From Alphaproteobacteria bacterium (GTDB lineage: Bacteria; Pseudomonadota; Alphaproteobacteria; TMED109), in the NCBI GenBank assembly GCA_022819905.1, contig JAJEGJ010000095.1:1-64000 (forward strand): a DNA stretch of 64,000 nucleotides, in the 5' to 3' direction. The notes beneath the pieces were generated by a model, which saw only the letters and a program-made list of their open reading frames with translations, did not search any database and had not been told where the DNA came from. A program made the position numbers and the translations under genes. Shown here one piece after another: positions 27,868 through 36,629 of this stretch; positions within the stretch are counted from its first letter, which is position 1; every line of letters begins with the position of its first letter.

Positions 27868-28095
27868 CGGCTGCCTGGTACTCCTCCGTCCGACCGCTCG
27901 CACGGGAGTGTTTGCGGCACTGAGAAAGCGGGCGTGCAGCCTTGCCCCTTGGGTTGCCGCCATGCCGGCGTTCGCCGTCGCATCATCACCCGCAGGAGCT
28001 GACGGCACCTAGCTGCGGCCGGGCGTCGGCATGGACCGGCGGACCAGCGAGCTCCGTTTCCGTTCCTGGGGTCCGGCGTTGGCTTGGGGAGGACC
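27868..28095. other. Intergenic DNA, nothing recognised
   Basis: About 230 bases between the hydroxyacid dehydrogenase and the doubtful small ORF. No gene, dyad or promoter was convincing. Confidence 0.4.
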
Positions 28096-28389
28096 GTGGT
28101 GGAAGAGATGCGGCGGACGGTCCGGGGGACTACGACGCTGGTGCCGGGCGGAGATTTAGCGGGGATCGTCCGGATGGCCACTGGCGGAATCGCGGTACCG
28201 GTGGCGGATGGCGCCGTACTCGATTTCGCCTGGCGGTACAAAGACCTCGGGTCGGTTGAGGCCAGTCGAGGCGCGAGTCGGGTGGTGTGGCGAGATGACT
28301 GCCGGGCGCCGTTGGCGCTTGATCTCGCGCGGACCCTGACGGATCTGCGGTGCCAGGGGCTGCGGGTTTTGCTCAGGTACCCATTCTGA
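28096..28389 (+). CDS. Hypothetical protein (doubtful)
   Basis: This 97-codon frame starts at GTG 28096 (an in-frame TTG at 28084 is possible). The product reads VVEEMRRTVRG, then TTLVPGGDLAGIV, ADGAVLDFAWRY and the basic, leucine-rich end LDLARTLTDLRCQGLRVLL. I recognise no family, signal or membrane segment. Third positions are GC-rich, as in real genes here, but a good ribosome binding site is lacking. It stands alone between a rightward gene and the convergent copper operon. It may be a genuine small orphan or a chance ORF. Confidence 0.3.
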   Translation: MVEEMRRTVRGTTTLVPGGDLAGIVRMATGGIAVPVADGAVLDFAWRYKDLGSVEASRGASRVVWRDDCRAPLALDLARTLTDLRCQGLRVLLRYPF

Positions 28390-28645
28390 GATTCTGCATG
28401 TATCGGTCTAGTGGGCTTGCACGCTGTTGACGCGGGAACACCTGGATGTGGCGCCGACGACGCCGGCAAGGCAGCGCCGACGGCCCACTCCGACCAGCGC
28501 CGTCACGAGAACGCCGCCGGTCGACACGGCGCTGCCGCGCGACGCCGGGGGCGGGAGTACCGGGACGGCCGGCGGCCGGCGTCAGCGGCGGCGCGCCCCG
28601 CGAATCCACGCGCCCGACACTCGCCGCTCCGGAGCGATCACGTCG
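28390..28645. other. Intergenic DNA downstream of the copper operon
   Basis: About 255 very GC-rich bases follow the end of copC. Open frames run through it on both strands but read as low-complexity Arg/Ala/Gly and are best taken as compositional artefacts. No T-tailed hairpin was seen. Confidence 0.4.
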
Positions 28646-29032
28646 TCAATGCTCATGATCGGAGTGATCGTGCTCGGAATGGTCATGGAAGCCCACGACG
28701 ATGAAATCGATGTCCTCGCTGGCTTCGTTGCCTTCGGAACCGGAGATCCGCCACGAGAGCACGTAGTCCCCGTCGCGTAGCTCCGGCAGGGGTATCGCGA
28801 ACACCGCTTGCGGCGGCGGGGTTTCGGCTTCGAGGAGATCGATCACCTCGTCCGAATCGGTCTTCAGCTGCAACTTCTCGAGGGTGACGTGGCGCGTGAA
28901 GCGGATCTCGAATGAGGGCGGCGCCGTATCAAGGACATCACCCGCTTCGATGTTGCTGAAATCCACGATGGATTGCGCAAAAGCCGGCAGGGTCACGAGC
29001 GTTGCCGTGGCAAGGACACAGATGATCGGCAT
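28646..29032 (-). CDS. copC: CopC-domain periplasmic copper-binding protein
   Basis: This 128-residue secreted protein has a signal peptide (IICVLATATLVTLPAFAQ) and a single CopC-type immunoglobulin-like domain: VLDTAPPSFEIRFTRHV, FAIPLPELRDGDYVLSWRI and DIDFIV. The C-terminal tail is rich in His (HDHSEHDHSDHEH) and could bind Cu or other metal ions. It is the last gene of the leftward csoR-cusCBAF operon, 125 bases after cusF. The N-terminal His of classical CopC is not obvious after the cleavage site, so the binding site may differ. The ATG at 29032 was chosen for the signal peptide. Confidence 0.8.
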   Translation of the reverse strand: MPIICVLATATLVTLPAFAQSIVDFSNIEAGDVLDTAPPSFEIRFTRHVTLEKLQLKTDSDEVIDLLEAETPPPQAVFAIPLPELRDGDYVLSWRISGSEGNEASEDIDFIVVGFHDHSEHDHSDHEH

Positions 29033-29157
29033 CAGACGGCCGGGTTCCTTCCGTCTGCGGCTGCAGAACCCTCTCCGCGCGGTCGCGCGCCAGCCTTGCA
29101 AGGCGGGCGCGGCGGCAGGAATCGGCGTGTTTGGCCGTCCATCGGCGTCCAGCGGGC

Positions 29158-29616
29158 TCATTGATTCCCGCTGGAGTTCGCCTCGAGACAGCCGCCTCCG
29201 TCCGTGTCTACGTTGCAGATCGCGGTCACACGATAGGAGTTGTCCCGGCCGCGCTTGATCCGGAATGCGACCGTGTCGCCCACGGCAAGGCCGGATAGGT
29301 CGACCGTGCCCGTGACGCCGAAGCCCATCGTCATGGCCCCCATGCCGACCTCGTCGATCGGTCCGTGATCAATGGTGAGTGACCGTCCCTCAGCATCGAC
29401 CGACCGAATGACCCCGGTTCCCTGACCCGAGTCGCCGGCAGCACCGTCGGTCGGGTCACCGGCATGCTCCGAGTGGTGGTTGTCGGCCAGCAGGAGGGGC
29501 GTTTCCCGGGACAGATCGCCGGCTTGGTCCAAGGGAGCCCGGGTTCCGCCGGCGGCAGGAAAAGCCGACCAGGTTGCAAACATGAAAAGCGCGAGCATTG
29601 CGGTTGAACGGGTCAT
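29158..29616 (-). CDS. cusF: CusF-like periplasmic copper-binding protein
   Basis: This 152-residue exported protein has a signal peptide (STAMLALFMFATWSAFPAA) and an acidic, His-bearing linker. The CusF OB-fold domain follows: GVIRSVDAEGRSLTIDHGPI, then EVGMGAMTMGFGV and LAVGDTVAFRIKR. In E. coli CusF the Cu(I) site uses one His, two Met and a capping Trp. Here the His and the MTM pair are present, but the Trp position reads Met (VGMGAMTM against VNWPEMTM). It would hand Cu(I)/Ag(I) to the CusCBA pump. The ATG overlaps the cusA stop by four bases. A short extension after the domain has two Cys residues. Confidence 0.85.
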   Translation of the reverse strand: MTRSTAMLALFMFATWSAFPAAGGTRAPLDQAGDLSRETPLLLADNHHSEHAGDPTDGAAGDSGQGTGVIRSVDAEGRSLTIDHGPIDEVGMGAMTMGFGVTGTVDLSGLAVGDTVAFRIKRGRDNSYRVTAICNVDTDGGGCLEANSSGNQ

Positions 29617-32600
29617 GCGGTGTCTCCATGAGGTTTGGCGGCGACGGCATCGAAGCGCTGCTGGGCCGCGGCGTGTGGACGGGTCGTTAAGGATCGCTCG
29701 ACCCACAGGTAGTAAATTGCTGGAATCACGAACAGGGTCAGGATCGTGGTCGAGACGGTGCCGCCGATCATGGGCAGCGCGATCCGCCTCATCACGTCGG
29801 ATCCTAGGCCATCCGTCAGGAATATCGGCGCAAGTCCGACCAGGACAGTGATGACGGTCATGAGGAGGGGACGCACGCGAAGCGTGGCGCCGACGCGGAT
29901 GGCGAGGAACAGCTCCTCTTTCGTGGTCGGCTGGTCGGCGCGCACATGCTGATCAATGTAAAGCAGCATGACGACGGCGGTTTCAACCGCAATGCCGCCG
30001 AGCGCGATAAAGCCGACCGCGACGGCCACCGAGAGGTTGTAGCCGGCCAGCCATACCGCCCATAGCCCGCCGATCAGCGCGAACGGCAGGGACAGCATGA
30101 TGATGAGGATGCGGTCGAGGCGTCCGAAATGCAGCATGAGCAGCAGGAAGATAAGGGCGACTGCTGCCGGAATGGCGATGTTGAGGCGGGCATTCGCGGC
30201 TTCGAGCTGCTCGTACTGACCCGACCAGGCGACGGCATAACCGGATGGGAGATCGACCGCATCCGCGACCGCTCGACGGGCCTCGGCGACGTAGCCGCCG
30301 AGATCGCGTCCTGCGATGTCGACGAACACCCATCCGGTGAGTCGGGCATTCTCGGACCGGATCATCGGCGGGCCTTCCGTGAAGGCCACTGTCGCGAGTT
30401 CACCCAGCGGAATGTGCGCTCCGGACGGGGTCGGCACGAGGATGTCCTCAAGGTCCTCGCTGGTCTCGCGGAACGCCCGGTCGTAGCGCAGCATGATGTC
30501 GTAGCGTTCACGTCCTTCCACGCTTTCCGCGAGCTTCATGCCGCCTAGTGCGGTCTGGATCACCGACTGGAAGACACCCATGTCGATGTTCCGACGCGCT
30601 AGCTCCGAGCGGTCGGGCGTGATCTCGAGGTACTTGCCACCGAGGACGCGGTCGGCGAATGCCGAGCGCGTGCCTGGCACGGTCGCCACGATGCCCTCGA
30701 CCTCTCGGGCGATGCGTTCGATGATCTCGAGATCGTCACCCGTGATCTTCACGCCTACTGGCGTGCGCACGCCGGTGGACACCATGTCCATGCGGATCTT
30801 GATGGGATAGCCCCATGAGTTCACCAGGCCCGGCATCTGCAGCCGCGCGTTGAGATCGTCGATGATCCCCTCTGCCGTCATGCCGGGTCGCCATGCCGCT
30901 TCGGGCTTTAGACGGATCCAGGTCTCGATCATGGTGAGGGGTGCCGGGTCGGTGGCGGTGTCCGCGCGGCCCGCCTTGCCGAACACGCTGTCGACCTCCG
31001 GCACGGTCGCGATCACGCGGTTCGTCTGGCCCAGGATCTCCCGCATCTTGGTGGACGACACGCCGGGGAGGGTCGTCGGCATGTACAGGAGTTCCCCTTC
31101 GTAGAGGGCCGGCATGAATTCCGAGCCGAGCTTGCTGAGCGGCACCACAATGGTGGTCATCGCGACGAGAGCCCCGATCACCGTGAGCCACCGCAGCTTG
31201 AGGGCGAGCCAGAGGAGCGGCCGGTAGATCGAGACCAGCAGGCGGTTGAGGGGGTTCCGCTGTGCAGGGAGCATCCTCCCCCGGAGCAGCACATGCATCA
31301 GCACCGGGACCAACGTAACCGACAAGATGGCGGCGAACGCCATCGCATAGGTCTTGGTGTAGGCCAGCGGCGAGAACAGACGGTGACTCTCGCCGGTGAG
31401 CGCAAAGACCGGCAGGAACGACACCGTGATGATCAGCAACGAGAAGAACAGGGCTGGGCCGACTTCCTGTGCTGCACGGACGACAACCTGGCGGCGCAGC
31501 TTTGGATCCGGACGTGGTCCCAGTTCTTCCACTCTGCGGCTGTAGTTCTCCACCATCACGATCGACGCATCGACCATCGCGCCGATCGCGATTGCGATCC
31601 CGCCGAGTGACATGATGTTCGCGGTTACGCCTTGAGCGGACATGATGAGGAACGCGCCGAGCACGCCGAGCGGCAGTGTGATCACGACCACGAAGGCGGA
31701 CCGAAGTTGCAGGAGGAAGATCACGATGACGAGGGCGACCGCGAGCCCTTCCTCCAGCAGCTTGCGCTGCAGATAGGCGACTGCGCCGGCGATCAGCGGC
31801 GAGCGGTCGTAGACGGTCACGATTTCAACGCCCTCAGGCAGGCCACGCTCCAGTTCGGCGAGCTTTGCTTTGACGCGCTGGATGACTCGGAGGGCGTTTT
31901 CGCCATCCCGCATGATCACGATGCCGGCGACCGTCTCACCCTCTCCGTCCAGTTCGACGATGCCGCGTCGGAGCGCTGGGCCCTCCACGATGCGGGCGAT
32001 GTCGGCGAGCGTTACGGGCGTGCCGTCTTCCGCGTGAATCACGACCTGCTCTAGGTCGAAGCGATCCTCGACGTAGCCGGAGGACCGGATGACGAACTCG
32101 GTTTCCCCCTGTTCGAGCACCCGGCCGCCGACCTCGCTGGAAGCGGCCCGAACGGCCGCGACGATCCGGCGGATGGGAATGTCGTGCGCGCGCAGCTGGT
32201 TGGGATCGATCAGCACCTGGTACTCACGCACGAACCCGCCGACCGAAGCGACCTCCGCGACCCCCTCAACGCCCGCGAGTTCGAGTTTCAGGAACCAGTC
32301 CTGGAGCGAGCGGAGTTCCGCGAGGTCGGTCCGGCCGCTCTGGTCGATCAGCGCGTACTGGAAGATCCACCCGACGCCGGTCGCATCGGGTCCGATCTGT
32401 GGCGTGGCGCCGGGGGGCAGCTCCGACCCCAATTGCGAGAGGGCCTCGACCACCCGGGCTCGTCCCCAGTAGAGGTCCACGTCGTCTTCGAAGATGACGT
32501 AAACGAAGCTCGTGCCAAACATGGAAGAGCCGCGCACATCCTTGGTACGCGGTAGGCCGAGCAGGTTTGTCGACAGCGGATACGTCACCAGGTCTTCCAC

Positions 32601-32825
32601 GATCTGCGGTGACTGCCCCGGGAAGTCGGTGCGGATGATGACCTGAGTGTCCGTAAGGTCGGGAATCGCGTCGAGCGGGGTCCGATCCATTGCCAGCCAC
32701 CCGGCGGCCCCGAGCGCGCCGGCCAGCATCAGCACGATGACGGGGTTGTCGATCGACCAGGCGATCAGCCGGGCCACGGCTGAGCGGGAAGGATCGCGGC
32801 CGGTCAGGCGATCGTGGCCTTCCAC
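29613..32825 (-). CDS. cusA: Heavy-metal RND efflux pump CusA (HME-RND)
   Basis: This 1070-residue inner-membrane proton/metal antiporter of the HME-RND family has twelve predicted helices and two large periplasmic loops. It shows the N-terminal TPLDAIPDLTDTQVI, AIGAMVDASIVMVENYSR in TM4 with the proton-relay Asp, GSEFMPALYEGELLYMPTTL with the Met of the binding region, MVSTGVRTPVGVKITG and GGIAVETAVVMLLYI with the relay Glu. The third relay position, Lys in RVRPK of E. coli CusA, reads Leu here (RVRPLLMT). The Met-rich marks favour Cu(I)/Ag(I) over Zn/Co pumps. It begins 11 bases after cusB and overlaps cusF. Confidence 0.93.
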   Translation of the reverse strand: MEGHDRLTGRDPSRSAVARLIAWSIDNPVIVLMLAGALGAAGWLAMDRTPLDAIPDLTDTQVIIRTDFPGQSPQIVEDLVTYPLSTNLLGLPRTKDVRGSSMFGTSFVYVIFEDDVDLYWGRARVVEALSQLGSELPPGATPQIGPDATGVGWIFQYALIDQSGRTDLAELRSLQDWFLKLELAGVEGVAEVASVGGFVREYQVLIDPNQLRAHDIPIRRIVAAVRAASSEVGGRVLEQGETEFVIRSSGYVEDRFDLEQVVIHAEDGTPVTLADIARIVEGPALRRGIVELDGEGETVAGIVIMRDGENALRVIQRVKAKLAELERGLPEGVEIVTVYDRSPLIAGAVAYLQRKLLEEGLAVALVIVIFLLQLRSAFVVVITLPLGVLGAFLIMSAQGVTANIMSLGGIAIAIGAMVDASIVMVENYSRRVEELGPRPDPKLRRQVVVRAAQEVGPALFFSLLIITVSFLPVFALTGESHRLFSPLAYTKTYAMAFAAILSVTLVPVLMHVLLRGRMLPAQRNPLNRLLVSIYRPLLWLALKLRWLTVIGALVAMTTIVVPLSKLGSEFMPALYEGELLYMPTTLPGVSSTKMREILGQTNRVIATVPEVDSVFGKAGRADTATDPAPLTMIETWIRLKPEAAWRPGMTAEGIIDDLNARLQMPGLVNSWGYPIKIRMDMVSTGVRTPVGVKITGDDLEIIERIAREVEGIVATVPGTRSAFADRVLGGKYLEITPDRSELARRNIDMGVFQSVIQTALGGMKLAESVEGRERYDIMLRYDRAFRETSEDLEDILVPTPSGAHIPLGELATVAFTEGPPMIRSENARLTGWVFVDIAGRDLGGYVAEARRAVADAVDLPSGYAVAWSGQYEQLEAANARLNIAIPAAVALIFLLLMLHFGRLDRILIIMLSLPFALIGGLWAVWLAGYNLSVAVAVGFIALGGIAVETAVVMLLYIDQHVRADQPTTKEELFLAIRVGATLRVRPLLMTVITVLVGLAPIFLTDGLGSDVMRRIALPMIGGTVSTTILTLFVIPAIYYLWVERSLTTRPHAAAQQRFDAVAAKPHGDTA

Positions 32826-32836
32826 GGTCGTCCCCG

Positions 32837-34624
32837 CTAGTGCCTGTGACCGGCGTGCGGATTGACGGGCGCCGGTTCAGTGCTAGCCGCGACTTCTTCC
32901 TGACCGGCCATTAGGTCGGGCCATTCAACGATGGTAGCCGGATTGGCGCCGTATGGATTCGCGGGCGGGCCGCCTTGCTGCAGCCACAAGCGGCCGGTTT
33001 CGTCTTCCAGGTACAGGAGGAGCCCGAGCGAGTCGTAATGCGCCGGCGCCCCGTCGAGAAGCCAGCTCTCCAGCGCGGCCATGAGCGACGCAAGATCGCC
33101 GGCGAGCGACTGGCCGGACAATGAATCCTTGGCTGCCTGCAGGGCGGCCTGTGCATTCTCGATGATCGGCACCAGGCGCGTGTTGCCGAAACGCGCCTTG
33201 AGTGAATCGGCGATCTGGAGGGCGGGATCGACGAAATAGGGGTCGATCCGGTAGTCGTCGATCAACGCCTCGTGGAAATACAGCGCCATGTCGACGAGAT
33301 GGTCGATCTCGGCGAGCGTCGTGGCGTCGACCGGAAGTTCGGACAGCAGGGTATCCGGCCCCGCGAGTATGGAGGGCGGTGCCTCCAGGCGTGCGAGACC
33401 GCCCCTGAGGCTGACTTCCGAATCGAGCATGAATTGGCCGCTGGTGACGACCTCCTCCCCCTCCGCGAGGCCGGCGAGGATCGCCGTTCGACCATTGGCG
33501 GACTGGCCGGTATTGACGGCCCGACCGGCAAATCGGCCGCCGCCGAGAGAGACAATGACGTGGGCACCCCGGCTGTCGCGCAGGATCGCCTCACTTGGGA
33601 CCGACAGCCGGCCTTCATCGGTGTCGAGCTGGAAGCGGATGTCCGCGTAGGCCCCGGGGCGCAGGTCGCCGGACGAGTTATCCACCACGATGCGGACGTC
33701 GGCAGTGCGGGTGTGGGGATCGATGGTCGGATAGATGTAGTCGACGCGGCCTTCGGCCGGCACCTGAGGCGCGCTCGGGAAGCTGAGGGAAACCGCCAGC
33801 CCCTCCTTGATCAGCGACAGTTCGGCTTCGGGGATCGAGGCGATGACCCAGACGTCCGTGTAGGACTGCAGGCGCAGGATCGGCGTCCCCGGTTTCACGT
33901 AGTCGCCCTCGCGGACATCGAGCCGGCTGACGGTCCCCGTTGCCTCCGCGTACACGGGCACCCGTTCGACAACCTCCCGCGTCTCAGTCAGGCGCTCGAT
34001 AGCAGCCGGCTGCATGCCCACCGAGCGAAGCCGCTGGCGGACCGCAGCGATGCGGTTTTCGTTACCGATCTGTAGTGAGGCCAGATAGTCCTTCTGGGCC
34101 GCGATCAGTTCCGGGCTGTAGACGCGATAGAGGAGTGTGCCTGCGCGGACTGAATCGCCCTCGGCGCGCACGGACAGGTCCTCGATCCATCCCTCAAGCC
34201 GCGACGCGGACACGGTCTCCAGACGCTCGTCGGTGTCGACATTGCCGAAGGCGCGTACCGTCCGCTCGAATGGGGCGTGTTCGGCCGGCGCGGTCCGTAC
34301 CCCCATGGTCTGGACCATTTCCGGGGCCACGGAGACCGCGCCATCACTCGGGGCGCTTGCCGCCTCGCCCTGGATCGGCACGAGATCCATGCCGCAGATC
34401 GGACATGTCCCGTCCGGATCGGTCGCGATGTAGTGCGGGTGCATGGGGCAGGTGAATCGTTGCGGTCCGTCGGCAGCGACGGCTTGGCGCGGTTCGACCG
34501 CATGGTCGGCCTCAGTCAGAGTCAGCACGCTTTCCGGGATGTAGCCCCGGTCGTAAGCTAGGTAGCCGAGCACCACTAGGGCGAGGAACAGCCCCAGGCC
34601 GCCGTGGAATGCTGCCTGTTTCAC
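32837..34624 (-). CDS. cusB: CusB-type periplasmic adaptor with metal-binding N-terminal domain
   Basis: This 595-residue membrane-fusion protein links CusA to CusC. After an N-terminal anchor (GLGLFLALVVLGYLAY) it has a heavy-metal-binding domain, FTCPMHPHYIATDPDGTCP then ICGMDLVPI, with the CPMHP and CPxCGM pairs. The adaptor core follows: FGNVDTDERLETVSASRLEG, the lipoyl/hairpin region, VREGDYVKPGTPILRL and the beta barrel to about residue 420. The extra 150 C-terminal residues are helical and end with LWLQQGGPPANPYGANPA and a His-rich tail, resembling the DUF3347 domain found on some CusB proteins. It overlaps cusC by four bases. Confidence 0.9.
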   Translation of the reverse strand: MKQAAFHGGLGLFLALVVLGYLAYDRGYIPESVLTLTEADHAVEPRQAVAADGPQRFTCPMHPHYIATDPDGTCPICGMDLVPIQGEAASAPSDGAVSVAPEMVQTMGVRTAPAEHAPFERTVRAFGNVDTDERLETVSASRLEGWIEDLSVRAEGDSVRAGTLLYRVYSPELIAAQKDYLASLQIGNENRIAAVRQRLRSVGMQPAAIERLTETREVVERVPVYAEATGTVSRLDVREGDYVKPGTPILRLQSYTDVWVIASIPEAELSLIKEGLAVSLSFPSAPQVPAEGRVDYIYPTIDPHTRTADVRIVVDNSSGDLRPGAYADIRFQLDTDEGRLSVPSEAILRDSRGAHVIVSLGGGRFAGRAVNTGQSANGRTAILAGLAEGEEVVTSGQFMLDSEVSLRGGLARLEAPPSILAGPDTLLSELPVDATTLAEIDHLVDMALYFHEALIDDYRIDPYFVDPALQIADSLKARFGNTRLVPIIENAQAALQAAKDSLSGQSLAGDLASLMAALESWLLDGAPAHYDSLGLLLYLEDETGRLWLQQGGPPANPYGANPATIVEWPDLMAGQEEVAASTEPAPVNPHAGHRH

Positions 34625-35925
34625 GGTCCGACCAGCAGGGCGTTCATGCGGGCAACTGCTCGGTCGTGCCGGGCCTGCTCATTCACGATTTGGCCCTCGA
34701 GCCGCAATACGGCGATTTCACCGTCCAAGATGGGCGAATAGTCGCCGGCACCGCTCTCGTACGTGATGAGTCGGGCCGCGATCTGTTCGCGGATCGCGTC
34801 AATCTTCTGCTCCAGGATGGCGGCGGCGGCTTTGGCGGCCGCGCGGGTTGCGTCCAGGGCCAGGTACCGGGCCGCAGCCCGGCGGGCCGCGGCCATGAAC
34901 CGGCTCCGCGCGGCTTCGCGATTCGCTTCCGCGGCACGCAAGGCGGGAGCTTGCGACCGGTCTGCCCAGAAAGGAACGGTGAAGGTCGCCGTCGCGCTGA
35001 CCCAATCGTCGCCCTGCGCGTCTCGCTGCTGGTACATGAGCTGGACGCCCCAATTCGGCTTCCAGGCCGCTTCTGCGCGGGCGATCCCTGCTTCGGCCAT
35101 GGACACGCCGGCCCGCGCCACCCGTACGGCATGAAACGCATCAGCCTCGCCGGACCAGGCGCCTAGCGCCAGCGGCGGGGGAGGGCTGGCGGTGGTTTCC
35201 CCCACGAGGTCCTCCAGGCGGGCGCGGATCTGATCGGCCTCGGCATCAAGGTCGGCCAGGGCCCGGGCGACATCGCTGCGCTCGACGTCAATTTCGGCCA
35301 GCCGAAACAGTACCGGCCGCCCGGCGTTGATCTCTGTTTCGACGATCTGCGCCAGCTCATCGTACTTGGCATCCCGTGCTCCGAGCAGCGCCCGCAGCCT
35401 GCCGATACGGGCCAGGTCGACGAGAGCGACGATGAGGTCCGCGCGGAGTTCGGCAAATCGCTGATCAATCTCCGTGTCGTTGCGCACGGCACTCTGGCTG
35501 GCTTGGGCTGCCCGCGCTTTGCGCGCGTCGCGATGCGGGAACATCTGCCGCACCCCCACCGTCTTGCTGGTCGGCAGGTACCGCGAAAATGATGGATCCA
35601 AGAGGGGAAAATTGAGAATGCCGAACGACACGACTGGGTCGGGGAGGGCCTCGGCCGCTGTGGCCCGCTCACGAAGGCCCGCCGACTGATGATGCATGGC
35701 TTCCAGCGACGGATGCTCACCGAGGCGCGCTTCCAGTTCGTCGAAGCCCTGGGCGTGGACGGCAGAGACACCGGGCACCGCACCAAGTGCCAGGGAAAGC
35801 AGTGCAAGGTGCCGCAGGGCGAATGCCGCTCTGCGTGCCGCGTGCGGGGAGCCGCCTGCCGCCCGGGTCCCACGGTGGGGGGCGTTCATCGCCGCTTGCG
35901 GCGTGTTGGCCGCCCGCCTGCTCAC
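34621..35925 (-). CDS. cusC: TolC-family outer membrane efflux protein (CusC-like)
   Basis: This 434-residue protein has an Arg-rich leader, a signal peptide (LALLSLALGAVPGVSAVHAQ) and two TolC-type repeats of long coiled-coil helices, e.g. DELAQIVETEINAGRPVLFR and RVARAGVSMAEAGIARAEAA, with WGVQLMYQQRD in a strand region. It would form the outer-membrane channel of the CusCBA pump. The GTG at 35925 overlaps the csoR stop (GTGA); an ATG at 35889 is an alternative start nearer the signal. Metal specificity comes from the neighbouring cusA and cusB. Confidence 0.87.
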   Translation of the reverse strand: MSRRAANTPQAAMNAPHRGTRAAGGSPHAARRAAFALRHLALLSLALGAVPGVSAVHAQGFDELEARLGEHPSLEAMHHQSAGLRERATAAEALPDPVVSFGILNFPLLDPSFSRYLPTSKTVGVRQMFPHRDARKARAAQASQSAVRNDTEIDQRFAELRADLIVALVDLARIGRLRALLGARDAKYDELAQIVETEINAGRPVLFRLAEIDVERSDVARALADLDAEADQIRARLEDLVGETTASPPPPLALGAWSGEADAFHAVRVARAGVSMAEAGIARAEAAWKPNWGVQLMYQQRDAQGDDWVSATATFTVPFWADRSQAPALRAAEANREAARSRFMAAARRAAARYLALDATRAAAKAAAAILEQKIDAIREQIAARLITYESGAGDYSPILDGEIAVLRLEGQIVNEQARHDRAVARMNALLVGP

Positions 35926-36197
35926 CGCCGCCGTCCTCCGAGGACCATGACCAGTTCCTCGACCTTCGAGCGGCGGTCGTCGAGGTCGTCAGATGTCAGG
36001 GCATGTTCGACACAGGTCTGGAGATGATCATCCATGACGATCCCCTCGAGCGCACCGAGGGCTGCCCTGGCGGCTTGGATCTGGCGCACCACGTCGATGC
36101 AGTACCGGTCCTCCTCCACCATCCGTGCGATCCCGCGTACCTGGCCTTCTACCTTGGCTAGCCGGTTTCGGGTTTCTTCCTTGGCTGTCGATCGCAT
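35922..36197 (-). CDS. csoR: CsoR-family copper-sensing repressor
   Basis: This 91-residue all-helical repressor of the CsoR/RcnR/FrmR family opens with ETRNRLAKVEGQVRGIARMV. It has the Cys-His-Cys Cu(I) ligand set in DRYCIDVVRQI, MDDHLQTC, spaced as in CsoR. The product should release DNA when Cu(I) binds. It is the first gene of the leftward copper operon and overlaps cusC by four bases, so its own synthesis is autoregulated. The ATG at 36197 follows AGGACG. A GC-flanked operator lies 34 bases upstream. Confidence 0.92.
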   Translation of the reverse strand: MRSTAKEETRNRLAKVEGQVRGIARMVEEDRYCIDVVRQIQAARAALGALEGIVMDDHLQTCVEHALTSDDLDDRRSKVEELVMVLGGRRR

Positions 36198-36230
36198 GGC
36201 TTCGTCCTGTTGCGGGTGGTGTTCCAGATA

Positions 36231-36246
36231 CCCTACGGGGGTAGGG
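36231..36246 (-). promoter_or_regulatory. CsoR-type operator
   Basis: The dyad CCCTAC-GGGG-GTAGGG has perfect 6-base arms around a G-run and sits in the context ATACCCTACGGGGGTAGGG. Such G/C-tract dyads with TACC/GGTA ends are the operators of CsoR-family copper repressors. It lies between the proposed promoter and the csoR start, overlapping the expected transcription start. Confidence 0.75.
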
Positions 36247-36255
36247 ATGTTACAG

Positions 36256-36283
36256 CATGTAGCGCCGCGTGGACCCGAGTCAA
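36256..36283 (-). promoter_or_regulatory. Probable promoter of the copper operon
   Basis: On the minus strand TTGACT (36283-36278) and TACATG (36261-36256) are 16 bases apart. The CsoR-type dyad begins about 10 bases downstream, where a repressor would block initiation. The -10 match is only moderate. Confidence 0.45.
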
Positions 36284-36629
36284 GGGCCGCCACCTCGGGA
36301 AGAACCTGAGCCGTGAGCCCGGGAGCGCGGTGCCGAAGGGCCCGGCGAGCGGGATGGCTGCGTCTGTCCGAGCCCGCTGCCGAGCCTGTGGCGCCCTCCA
36401 GCCCGCCCGCCATCCAGGCCCGACGTTTTGGCCGACGGACGTCGGGCAGCTAGATAGAACGGCAACGCCCGGTCTGATCGCCACAGTCTGATTTGCTACA
36501 AGGACGACGACCGGCAATTGCGTCAGGGCTGGTCCGTGGTCTGGCACCGGGCGGGTGTGTTCCAGGCCCAGGTCAAGACAGGTGACTCGCGGGCTCCCCG
36601 TCGATCACAGTTCCGATAGGAGAGAGCTT
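36284..36629. other. Intergenic region between csoR promoter and the SbmA/BacA-like gene
   Basis: About 345 bases hold the distal end of the copper-operon promoter and the 5' region of the rightward transporter gene. No ORF with family features is seen. An AGGAGAG ribosome binding site lies at its right end. Confidence 0.4.

Noticed and set aside
28427-28780. Plus-strand ORF overlapping the end of copC
   Set aside because: Low-complexity Arg-rich translation, partly antisense to copC.
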